From: Bacteroidota bacterium
Lineage (GTDB): Bacteria; Bacteroidota; Bacteroidia; Cytophagales; Cyclobacteriaceae
Direction of reading: 5' to 3'
Assembly (NCBI GenBank): GCA_018267275.1
Contig: JAFDYV010000009.1
Span: 62,001 to 126,000 of the forward strand
DNA length: 64,000 nt
The translations under genes were made by a program, and so were the position numbers. How positions within the stretch are numbered: the stretch's first letter is position 1; the number at the start of each line of letters is the position of its first letter. Shown here in pieces: positions 54,747 to 62,708 of this stretch. Under the pieces are notes generated by a model, which was given only the letters and a program-made list of their open reading frames with translations, made no database searches and had not been told where the DNA came from.

Positions 54747-55480
54747 AGCGCTTTGATTTTGATGCCCTCGCTCTTTAATCGATTGTAAATGGCGCTTGCA
54801 AACGCTGCTACATGTGCACCATCGCCATGCAAACAAATGGTGTCCGCTTTTATTGAGATTGGTTTACCTGTAACATCTACCACCTTGCTCTCCTTTACCA
54901 TTTTCATCACCTGGCTTAGCGATTCTTCTTCAGGTTCAATCAACGCATTTTTTTCTGTGCGTAGCGTGAGCGAACCATCGGGCTGGTACGTGCGGTCGGC
55001 AAATACTTCGCTTGCTGTTTTTATCCCAACAAGGTTTGCTTGCGAAATCATGTGGCTGCCGCTGAGCCCGTAGTAAATTAATTTTGGATTGAAGTCAAAA
55101 ACAGCTTGCGCGATGGTACGGCTCATTGCCTCGTCTTTCGCTGCCATGTTGTATAGAGCACCGTGCGGCTTAACATGATGCATCACCGCACTTTGCTTGC
55201 GGCAAGCAGAATCAATGATAAAAAGTTGAAGGGTAACCAAATCATAAAGTTCTTTCGAAGTCAACTTCATGTTCGTACGCCCGAAGTTGGGTTTATCGTC
55301 AAATCCGGGGTGTGCGCCAATGGCTACATGATGTTGTAAGCAAAGAGCAATCGTATTTTTGATGGTTTGTGCATCGCCTGCATGGTAGCCGCACGCAATG
55401 TTGGCGCTACTGATGAAAGGCATAATAGACGCATCGTTGGGCATGCCCTCCCCCATGTCGCAGTTCAGGTCTACTGTCAT
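54743..55480 (-). CDS. pxpA: 5-oxoprolinase subunit A (LamB/YcsF family)
   Basis: Protein of 245 aa, start at ATG 55480 (MTVDLNCDMGEG). Family motifs: DLNCDMGEG, ISSANIACGYHAGD, GAHPGFDDKPNFGR, VKPHGALYNMAAKD, ADRTYQPDGSLTLR and TICLHGDGAHVAAFA. With PxpB and PxpC it hydrolyses 5-oxoproline to glutamate using ATP. The NRAMP-like gene starts inside its stop. Its partners pxpB and pxpC lie 5.5 kb upstream on the same strand, separated by a PadR/permease module. Confidence 0.93.
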   Translation of the reverse strand: MTVDLNCDMGEGMPNDASIMPFISSANIACGYHAGDAQTIKNTIALCLQHHVAIGAHPGFDDKPNFGRTNMKLTSKELYDLVTLQLFIIDSACRKQSAVMHHVKPHGALYNMAAKDEAMSRTIAQAVFDFNPKLIYYGLSGSHMISQANLVGIKTASEVFADRTYQPDGSLTLRTEKNALIEPEEESLSQVMKMVKESKVVDVTGKPISIKADTICLHGDGAHVAAFASAIYNRLKSEGIKIKAL

Positions 55481-55513
55481 GAGAGACAAGGTACAAAAAT
55501 GTACGAAGGTTGT

Positions 55514-58162
55514 TTATTCGCTCCTCAAACTTTCCACCGGCCGCATCAACCCAGCGCGCCATGATTGGTAGCCCACCGTACCGAGGGCCACCGCCACAGC
55601 GGAGAGGCCAGCCAAAACAAATACCCCGGCACTCAACTCAACTCGGTAAGCGAAGTCTTGCAACCAGCGGCTCATCAAATACCAGGCGATGGGTGTGGCA
55701 ACGATGATAGAGATAAAAACTAGCAACAAAAAATTAAAGGTGAGCAATCGAAATACGGACGTTACCGATGCGCCTAACACAAGCCTGATACCTATCTCCT
55801 TGGTGCGCTGTTCAATCATAAATGCAGAAAGTGCAAATAAACCAAGGCAAGCAATGGCGATTGCCACCAGCGAAAATGCTGTAAATATTTGTCGTGTGCG
55901 GTGAACGTCATCATACATGGCTGCATAACTTTCGTCCAGAAATGAATAGCGAATGGGCTGATGGGGCGAAAATTTATTCCATTTGCCTGTAATTTCATCA
56001 ATTGCTTGCGTCATGTGCGGGCTTTGCAATTTTATCGCCATCATCGATGCACTTTTTCCCAAACGCATCATCAAAGGCTCCACATTTTGCCGCATGGTTT
56101 CAAAATGAAAATCCTCCACTACCCCAAGCACCGTGTACTCTCTTCCATTTGTAATCACCTTTCCGACTGGGTCACTAAGGTTCAACTGTCTTGCCATAGC
56201 CTGATTGATAATCGCTCCTGCAGAATCAGATGCAATCCTTTCATCAAAATTGCGCCCGGCCACTAGTTGCATACCCATCGTCTTCACATAATCGACATCT
56301 ACCACCCAGTTTTGACCAAAAATCCCTCGTTCTTCTTTTTGTGTATCCTTATTGCGAAAAGTATTACCATTTCGTTTAGTACCTTTTACGGGCAAGTAAT
56401 CGCTTACGGTCACACTTTGCACAGACGGCAAATCCTTGAGTTCATTTTTGAAACTTTCTATTTGTTTATCCAAAGTGCCGGTTCCTTGCAAAATCAGTAC
56501 TTGATCTTTTACAAAACCAATTTTTTGATTCAGCACGAAATTCATTTGCTGAGAGATTACCAACGTACCTACAATCAATACAATTGAAATGGTGAATTGA
56601 AAGACCACCAACGCCCCACGTAGGTTAGATCCCTTGCTACCCTTCGATAACGAGCCTTTCATTACCTCAATCGGTTTGAAGTGCGAAAGAAAGAATGAAG
56701 GGTAAAGCCCCGCTACCAAACCAACGCCAAAAATGGCTAAAACAAAAATGGCCAAGGCGTGCCAGTCAAAATAAGGTATTGACAAACTCTTGGCGACCAA
56801 CGTGTTGAAAGATGGCATTAAAAGAGCAGCCAGTAACAGACCTAACAGAAACGCAAGCAAACTCACAATCATTGACTCTGTGAGAAACTGTTGAATGAGA
56901 TCTTGCCTTACCGAACCCACTACTTTTCTAATGCCTACTTCTCGGGCCCGGTTGGCAGATTTTGCAGTAGAAAGATTAATGAAATTGATGCACGCAATGA
57001 CTAGCACAAACAAGGCAATACCACCAAAAATTAAAATCGTTTTGCGGTCAGCATGTGACAACCCGTCTTTGATGTGTGAATCAAGGTGAATGTCTGCAAT
57101 TGGTTGTAGGCCAAGTTGCGCCTTCTTCAAAAGCTCCTCAGGATTGGGAACACCATCTTTGATGAGTTGCGGAAGAATGTACTTTTGAATGGTGCCCCGC
57201 GTTACCTTCTCTTGGAAAGCGCGAGGATCGGTATCGGGTTTCAAAAGTACATAGGTCTGGTAGTTTGTGCAACACCAACTAGTTCCCTCGCCCGGCCAGA
57301 ATTCAAAATTCTTTAATGTGATTAAGAAATCATACTGAAAGTGGGAGTTTGATGGCCGATCCTCCATTACGCCAGCGACCGTAAATGGATTTTTGTCATC
57401 ATTGTTTAAAACTACCAGTTTCCCGATTGGGTTCTCGTGAGGAAAATATTTTTCAGCTTTTCTGCGCGACAAAACAATTGTCTTGGGTGCATTAAGCGCT
57501 TCAGTTGATCCATAAACCATGGGTATCTCCAGCAATTTTAAAATGGACGCGTCTGCATACACAAATCCATCATCATAGGAATTGTCAGGAATCTCAGCTC
57601 GTCTAAATTCTTTGCTTCCTGCCCCAAAAAGTGGCACCGCATTGATACGCGCAGCATCTTCAACCTCGGGATAATCAATCTTCAGCGTGCTGGCAAATGG
57701 GGCGTGCCACCACGTGTCGCGCTGCACCGTGCCATTATCTTCAAACTCGGCATAGATGCGAAAAACGCGTTGGTGATTGATCAGGTTTTGGTCATAGCTC
57801 AATTCATCTTTGATGTACAGCGAAATAAGCAGACACACGGCAATGCCAAAGGCAAACCCGCCAATTTTAATAATGGAATACATTTTTTGCCGTAGCAAAT
57901 TGCGCCATCCAATCTTAAAATAAGTCTGGTACATATCGTAGTGGGTTAAATTGCGAGTTGATCTTCTGATAGCAAAAGGGCGCGCGTAATTCAAAACCTG
58001 AAACCAATAATTTGCCTTCGCGCGAAAAGGATGTTTCTCTTTTAGTGATTGATAAAACTTCTCATCTAAATCACCCAACACTTCCTCGGCCAGATCAGCT
58101 CTGAGAAAGCGAAGGAGCAGTTTTTGCGCAATCCGGGGCGGTGTGGTGTTTCGTTGCTTCAC
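55514..58162 (-). CDS. two-module FtsX/MacB-type ABC permease, PadR-linked (copy C)
   Basis: Protein of about 882 aa. I start it at the GTG at 58162, which overlaps the PadR stop (GTGA). Prefix (TPPRIAQKLLLRFLRADLAEEVLGDLDEKFYQSL) at about 6-40; then an anchor and helix 1 (MYSIIKIGGFAFGIAVCLLISLY), periplasmic domain, FtsX module (FINLSTAKSANRAREVGIRKVVGSVRQDL), second periplasmic domain, and FtsX module (RTKEIGIRLVLGASVTSVFRL) ending MRPVESLRSE. No ATPase is adjacent. Its stop lies 33 bp before pxpA. Confidence 0.88.
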   Translation of the reverse strand: MKQRNTTPPRIAQKLLLRFLRADLAEEVLGDLDEKFYQSLKEKHPFRAKANYWFQVLNYARPFAIRRSTRNLTHYDMYQTYFKIGWRNLLRQKMYSIIKIGGFAFGIAVCLLISLYIKDELSYDQNLINHQRVFRIYAEFEDNGTVQRDTWWHAPFASTLKIDYPEVEDAARINAVPLFGAGSKEFRRAEIPDNSYDDGFVYADASILKLLEIPMVYGSTEALNAPKTIVLSRRKAEKYFPHENPIGKLVVLNNDDKNPFTVAGVMEDRPSNSHFQYDFLITLKNFEFWPGEGTSWCCTNYQTYVLLKPDTDPRAFQEKVTRGTIQKYILPQLIKDGVPNPEELLKKAQLGLQPIADIHLDSHIKDGLSHADRKTILIFGGIALFVLVIACINFINLSTAKSANRAREVGIRKVVGSVRQDLIQQFLTESMIVSLLAFLLGLLLAALLMPSFNTLVAKSLSIPYFDWHALAIFVLAIFGVGLVAGLYPSFFLSHFKPIEVMKGSLSKGSKGSNLRGALVVFQFTISIVLIVGTLVISQQMNFVLNQKIGFVKDQVLILQGTGTLDKQIESFKNELKDLPSVQSVTVSDYLPVKGTKRNGNTFRNKDTQKEERGIFGQNWVVDVDYVKTMGMQLVAGRNFDERIASDSAGAIINQAMARQLNLSDPVGKVITNGREYTVLGVVEDFHFETMRQNVEPLMMRLGKSASMMAIKLQSPHMTQAIDEITGKWNKFSPHQPIRYSFLDESYAAMYDDVHRTRQIFTAFSLVAIAIACLGLFALSAFMIEQRTKEIGIRLVLGASVTSVFRLLTFNFLLLVFISIIVATPIAWYLMSRWLQDFAYRVELSAGVFVLAGLSAVAVALGTVGYQSWRAGLMRPVESLRSE

Positions 58163-58497
58163 GCAATGTTGATTTTGCCCGATAATGCAGGGTACTGGTT
58201 CCACAACGACATTCTAAAATCGCGCGATTCTTTCAATACGCGCTTCCCCAACGCGGTAATGGTAAAAATCCTTTTGCGCCTCCCGCCCCGCTCGGCCGTG
58301 GCTTCACCCATTGCCGATTTCAAAAATCCCTTTTTTTCCAAGCGATCGAGTGTTGAGTGCGTGGCACCAATAGAAATCGCACGGCCGGTCTGCCTCTCGA
58401 ATTCTTCAGCAATTTTAAAGGCATAAGCACCTTCGCCCAGAATGCCTACAAAGAGTAGAATCACTTCTTCAAATTCGCCCAGTCGAGTTTCAATCAT
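58159..58497 (-). CDS. PadR-family transcriptional regulator
   Basis: Winged-helix protein of 112 aa: TRLGEFEEVILLFVGILGEGAYAFKIAEEFERQTG, STLDRLEKKGFLKSAMGEATAERGGRRKRIFTITALGKRVLKE. Its stop overlaps the permease start by 4 bp, so it is made with that permease. A large inverted repeat 7 bp upstream of its start is the probable operator for autoregulation. Confidence 0.92.
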   Translation of the reverse strand: MIETRLGEFEEVILLFVGILGEGAYAFKIAEEFERQTGRAISIGATHSTLDRLEKKGFLKSAMGEATAERGGRRKRIFTITALGKRVLKESRDFRMSLWNQYPALSGKINIA

Positions 58498-58504
58498 TGT
58501 TTTG

Positions 58505-58563
58505 TTACTAAATTGTAGAACTAATATACGGCAACAATCGATATTAGTTCTACTTTTTAGTAA
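58505..58563. promoter_or_regulatory. large inverted repeat in front of the PadR-permease operon
   Basis: Two 23-bp arms (58505-58527 and 58541-58563) are complementary at 21 of 23 positions, separated by 13 bp. Each arm contains a 13-bp perfect part, GTAGAACTAATAT or its complement, and a TTACTAAA/TTTAGTAA outer part. It ends 7 bp before the PadR start and lies between two permease genes. Arm size and symmetry fit a PadR operator; it could also form an mRNA hairpin. Confidence 0.7.
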
Positions 58564-58591
58564 GAAATAAAGAAAATCTCGAAAGATTTTT

Positions 58592-60979
58592 TTACTCCGT
58601 TCTTAAACTCTTCACCGGATTGGCCAGCGCAGCTTTGATCGATTGATAGCTTACCGTTAACAGCGTAATCACTAACGCACCAGCGCCCGAAGCAACAAAA
58701 ATCCACCATGCCACATCTGTGTGGTATTCATATTTGTGCAACCAAGCATTCATCGCGTAAAAGGAAACCGGTATCGCCAATACCAGGGAAAGCAGCACCA
58801 GCACAACGAAATCTCTAGAGAGCATTCTCCATAAATTAAAAATAGATGCGCCCAGCACTTTACGAACACCAATCTCCTTGGTACGTTGTTCTGCCACAAA
58901 ACTGGCCAAGCCAAAAATCCCCAGACAACTGATAAACACCGCCAGCGTAGCAAAAAAACTTGCCAATTTGCCCACGCGCACTTCGTCACCAAATTTACGG
59001 GCGTAGTCTTGGTCAACAAATCGGTAGTCAAACGGTGCAGATGGGTTATATTTTTTGAAAACGGTCTCCACTTTTGCCAGCGCTTCATGCGTTTTCGCAT
59101 TCGCATTTAGCTTGATGCAAAAAATATTCTGCTGCTCACGCAGTACATGAAAAAGTGAAGGTCTCACAGGTTCATAGGGCGACTCGATAATCATATCTCG
59201 GATTACTCCTATGATAGTATAAGATTTATCATTCCAAGTAAGTACTTCTCCCACCGGATGATCAAAACCAAGAAACTTCTGCATGGCTTCGTTAATAACA
59301 AAAGCTAAAGAATCGGTGGCATGATCTCTAGAGAAATCGCGGCCCTCTTTGAATTGCCAGCCCATTACTTTGCCGTACTCATGCGTAACAGCGTTGTTGG
59401 GAAAGTCCACTGACAGACTTGGATCCTTTCCTTTCCACGTGAAGCCACCGTTGGTGTTCCAAACATTGGTAGGCGGGCTGCCAGATTCTGAAACTTCCTG
59501 AACGGCACCTGTAGATTTTAACTCTGAACGGAATGCCTCAAAATGATTGTGTAAATCTGGTGTTGTTGCAATCAATTGGATGATGTTAAATCGATCGTAA
59601 CCTGCTGGCCGATCTTTAGCAAATTGGATTTGACGAAAAACCACTACAGTGCCGATGATGAGCACAATTGATACCGCAAACTGTAAAACCACTAGCACTT
59701 GTCGTGGCAATGAAGCAAAACGCCCGGCCCTGAAAGTGCCCTTCAAAACTTTTACCGGCTGAAAAGAAGACAAATACAAAGCCGGGTAACTGCCTGCCAC
59801 TACGCCAGTGATCATAGAGAACCCAATGCCTGCTAACCAAAACAGGGGCTGAAGCCATGGCAGCACTAGCCGCTTATCTGCCACTTGGTTGAAAACGGGA
59901 AGGGCCAATTGCACCAACAACAGCGAAACCGCAAAGGCAAATAGGGCAACCACTAACGACTCGCTGAAAAATTGATTGATCAGCTGTACTTGTGCAGAGC
60001 CAATTGACTTCCGAATGCCAACTTCCTTGGCGCGCTTCTCAGAACGTGCCGTACTCAAATTCATGAAGTTAATGCATGCGAGCAGCAGCACAAAAACACC
60101 GATTACCCCAAACATCCAAACAAACTCAATTCTGCCGCCTGTATTTTCACCGTTTTTAAACTCAGAGTATAAATGCCACTTGCTCATCGGGTGCAGAAAA
60201 ACTTCGGGCTTGTACTGCCGGTCGCCATCATCGGTGAGCTTATTGAATTTTACGTTTATGATTTTTGCTGATACTTTTTCCAAGTCAGCGCCATCGGCTA
60301 GTTGCACAAATGTTTGCGTAAAGTTGCTGCCCCATGGGTTTTCCATTCTCTTTATCCACGGATTCGTGATCAAATACAAATCCCACGGCAACAGGAAGCC
60401 CATGCCACGGAAAAATGTATTGTAAGGTAAGTCTTCATACACACCCGTGACTTTTACGTCTACCTCGTTATTCACCCGCATCATTTGCCCCATTGGGTCG
60501 TCATCACCAAAAAAAGATTTTGCAACGGATTCAGACAAAAGAATGGAGTGTGGGTCTTTGAGGCCATCGCGCGTGCCTCGCAACATGCGAAGGGTGAGCA
60601 TCTCCGTTACATCCGGTTCAAAATAAAAACCTGTTTTGTTGAGTATCTTTTCACCATGCGCCAAAATGTGGGTGTTGTTCCACGATGCCTGTAATACGTA
60701 TTTAAAATCACTACCAAAATTATTCTTGATTTCTTCACCCATTAGATAAGGGTTGGCCATTTGCGAAGTCTTTACGCCATTGTACAGGTTATGCTGCATT
60801 ACCTGTGCAATGCGGTGATAGTTGGTATGGTATTTATCGTACGAAAGTTCGTCCCACATCCATAATCCAATGAGCAATGCCACGCCCATGCCGGTAGCAA
60901 GCCCAATAATGTTAATAAACGAATAGACTTTATTCTTGCGCAAATTGCGAAGGGCAACCTTCATGTAGTTTTTGAACAT
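58592..60979 (-). CDS. two-module FtsX/MacB-type ABC permease without prefix (copy D)
   Basis: Protein of 795 aa starting at ATG 60979 (MFKNYMKVALRNLRKNKVYSFINIIG); the frame upstream extends to 61078 inside pxpC and is not likely used. Helix 1, a MacB-type periplasmic domain, an FtsX module (FMNLSTARSEKRAKEVGIRKSIGSAQVQL), a second periplasmic domain, and a final FtsX module (QRTKEIGVRKVLGASIFNLWRM) ending LANPVKSLRTE. It lacks the PadR-type prefix of copies A-C, like the broken permease at 31.5 kb. It stands between pxpC and the PadR-permease pair, all on the minus strand. Confidence 0.9.
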   Translation of the reverse strand: MFKNYMKVALRNLRKNKVYSFINIIGLATGMGVALLIGLWMWDELSYDKYHTNYHRIAQVMQHNLYNGVKTSQMANPYLMGEEIKNNFGSDFKYVLQASWNNTHILAHGEKILNKTGFYFEPDVTEMLTLRMLRGTRDGLKDPHSILLSESVAKSFFGDDDPMGQMMRVNNEVDVKVTGVYEDLPYNTFFRGMGFLLPWDLYLITNPWIKRMENPWGSNFTQTFVQLADGADLEKVSAKIINVKFNKLTDDGDRQYKPEVFLHPMSKWHLYSEFKNGENTGGRIEFVWMFGVIGVFVLLLACINFMNLSTARSEKRAKEVGIRKSIGSAQVQLINQFFSESLVVALFAFAVSLLLVQLALPVFNQVADKRLVLPWLQPLFWLAGIGFSMITGVVAGSYPALYLSSFQPVKVLKGTFRAGRFASLPRQVLVVLQFAVSIVLIIGTVVVFRQIQFAKDRPAGYDRFNIIQLIATTPDLHNHFEAFRSELKSTGAVQEVSESGSPPTNVWNTNGGFTWKGKDPSLSVDFPNNAVTHEYGKVMGWQFKEGRDFSRDHATDSLAFVINEAMQKFLGFDHPVGEVLTWNDKSYTIIGVIRDMIIESPYEPVRPSLFHVLREQQNIFCIKLNANAKTHEALAKVETVFKKYNPSAPFDYRFVDQDYARKFGDEVRVGKLASFFATLAVFISCLGIFGLASFVAEQRTKEIGVRKVLGASIFNLWRMLSRDFVVLVLLSLVLAIPVSFYAMNAWLHKYEYHTDVAWWIFVASGAGALVITLLTVSYQSIKAALANPVKSLRTE

Positions 60980-61047
60980 AGCAGGCACTTTTAAACAATA
61001 CCAACCAAAACACAAAAGGTTGCAGAAGGTCGCAATCTTTTTTTTTG

Positions 61048-62001
61048 CTACTGAAATTCGCGCAGCAAGAAATGGCAACTTAGTTGCGTCTGTCGCAACA
61101 GTTGGCGTTGTTTATAAAAAAGTGATTCGGCCTCTGCAATCGTTATGAATTGAAATGTCACGCCATATGTTGACTTTTTTTGTGCGAATTCTGGCAAATC
61201 TACAGATGCCACCTGCGCTACCCGCGGATAACCGCCTGTAGTTTGATGATCGGCCATCAAGCAAATGAGTTGTCCGTTAGGCAAAAGTTGAATCGTGCCA
61301 AAAACAACGGCACTGGATAGCATTTCGTGTGAATCTTTTCTATCCAGTTTCTCACCCTTTAACTGATAACCCATTCGGTCCTTTTCGCTTGCAATCCCAA
61401 AAGCCTGCTGTTCAAAATCGATTTTGCTTTGATCCGTTAGCCAATCCCACTCGGGCCCCCTTATACATCGAATTAGACTTCGCTCAGTGGCTACCGGCAC
61501 TGACCAATTAGACACCTTTAATGGCAAATCGTTGCGATCGTTTCTGAAATTAAAATGATCGCCCTTTTTCAAAGCGCGGCCTAGCCCCCATGCTTTTGCC
61601 TTTAAATTGGTACTCGCACTGCCTAGCCATTTGGCCACTTCAAAACCGCCCTGCACCGCCAAGTAACAATAGCTGCCGTGCTTTGGCTTAGTGAATGTGA
61701 TAACTGACCCCGTAGGCACTAAAATGGAGTGATGTGTAGGAATTGGGTGGCCATTGATGGTAGCACCAAAATCTGCACCCGCCAACGCAACCCTTGCCGG
61801 CTTATTGAAACGAAACTGACTTGCAGGAAAGCACAACTCGATTGCCGCTTCGCCTAAATCATTTCCCACTAAAGCATTTGCAATTGACAATGAAAATTGG
61901 TCCATGGCACCGCCCGGATTAATTCCAAGGTGTTGAAAGCCCGCGCGCCCGATATCTTGAATGGTGTCTTGAACACCGGCACGAATAACTTCAAGACTCA
62001 T
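61048..62001 (-). CDS. pxpC: 5-oxoprolinase subunit C (biotin-dependent carboxyltransferase/KipA family)
   Basis: Protein of 317 aa. Family motifs: IRAGVQDTIQDIGRAGFQHLGINPGGAMDQFSLSIAN, GADFGATINGHPIPTHHSI, YLAVQGGFEVAKWLGSASTN, RCIRGPEWDWL and LLPNGQLICLMADHQTTGGYPRVAQV. Works with PxpA and PxpB in ATP-driven cleavage of 5-oxoproline. Its start overlaps the pxpB stop by 4 bp (61998-62001). It is followed by permease copy D 68 bp downstream rather than pxpA. Confidence 0.93.
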   Translation of the reverse strand: MSLEVIRAGVQDTIQDIGRAGFQHLGINPGGAMDQFSLSIANALVGNDLGEAAIELCFPASQFRFNKPARVALAGADFGATINGHPIPTHHSILVPTGSVITFTKPKHGSYCYLAVQGGFEVAKWLGSASTNLKAKAWGLGRALKKGDHFNFRNDRNDLPLKVSNWSVPVATERSLIRCIRGPEWDWLTDQSKIDFEQQAFGIASEKDRMGYQLKGEKLDRKDSHEMLSSAVVFGTIQLLPNGQLICLMADHQTTGGYPRVAQVASVDLPEFAQKKSTYGVTFQFITIAEAESLFYKQRQLLRQTQLSCHFLLREFQ

Positions 62002-62708
62002 ACCACCAAAGCAAATTTCGTTTCATCAAAACTTTCAAACTCTTTTCTACAGATGGATACAAACTTCACTTGGTCTCCAGGTCGAAAAAAAACCGGATTG
62101 GTGTCAGTCGGTTTGAATAGTTGAAGTGGCGTTCGGCCCACGATGTTCCAACCACCAGGTGAATCCAATGGATAGATACCTGTTTGTTCACCTGCAATAC
62201 CTACACTTCCAGCCAACACCTTGGCACGTGGTTTTGCCAATCGCGGGGCAGCGATGCTGTGGTGCACCTTCCCCATGTACGGAAAACCGGGCAAGAAACC
62301 AATCATAAATACATGATAAAGTTCTCTACTATGCAGGTCAATGATTTCTTCAACATGCAGTTCTCTTTCATCTGCCATTCTGCTCAAGTCAATTCCAAAT
62401 TCTAAATCATAGCAAACGGGCATTTGTACCAATCGTCCACTTGTACTGGCTTCACCTGTCGTTTTCAAAATAGCATGTTCCAACTCTGCCTTCACCCGTT
62501 CAAATGCCGACTCACCACCGATTACCCAATCCATTAAGTCGTACACAACTGTAATGGAGGTGTAAGCTGGAATTATATCTTTCCACTTTGGGTTTTGTTT
62601 GAGATTCGTAAACAGTTTGTGGATCTTCTGGCTGATGGTGATGTCCATCGTATCACCAATAACGATACAAGCTGCGTTTTCGCTGATGGGAAAAATAGAA
62701 TAACTCAT
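61998..62708 (-). CDS. pxpB: 5-oxoprolinase subunit B (KipI family)
   Basis: Protein of 236 aa. Family motifs: CIVIGDTMDITISQKIHKLF, PAYTSITVVYDL, VCYDLEFGIDLSRMADERELHVEEIIDLHS, FMIGFLPGFPYMGKV and GSVGIAGEQTGIYPLDSPGGWNIVGRTPLQLF. Forms the PxpBC unit. Its start overlaps the helicase stop by 4 bp (62705-62708) and its stop overlaps the pxpC start by 4 bp, so all three are translationally coupled. Confidence 0.93.
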   Translation of the reverse strand: MSYSIFPISENAACIVIGDTMDITISQKIHKLFTNLKQNPKWKDIIPAYTSITVVYDLMDWVIGGESAFERVKAELEHAILKTTGEASTSGRLVQMPVCYDLEFGIDLSRMADERELHVEEIIDLHSRELYHVFMIGFLPGFPYMGKVHHSIAAPRLAKPRAKVLAGSVGIAGEQTGIYPLDSPGGWNIVGRTPLQLFKPTDTNPVFFRPGDQVKFVSICRKEFESFDETKFALVV

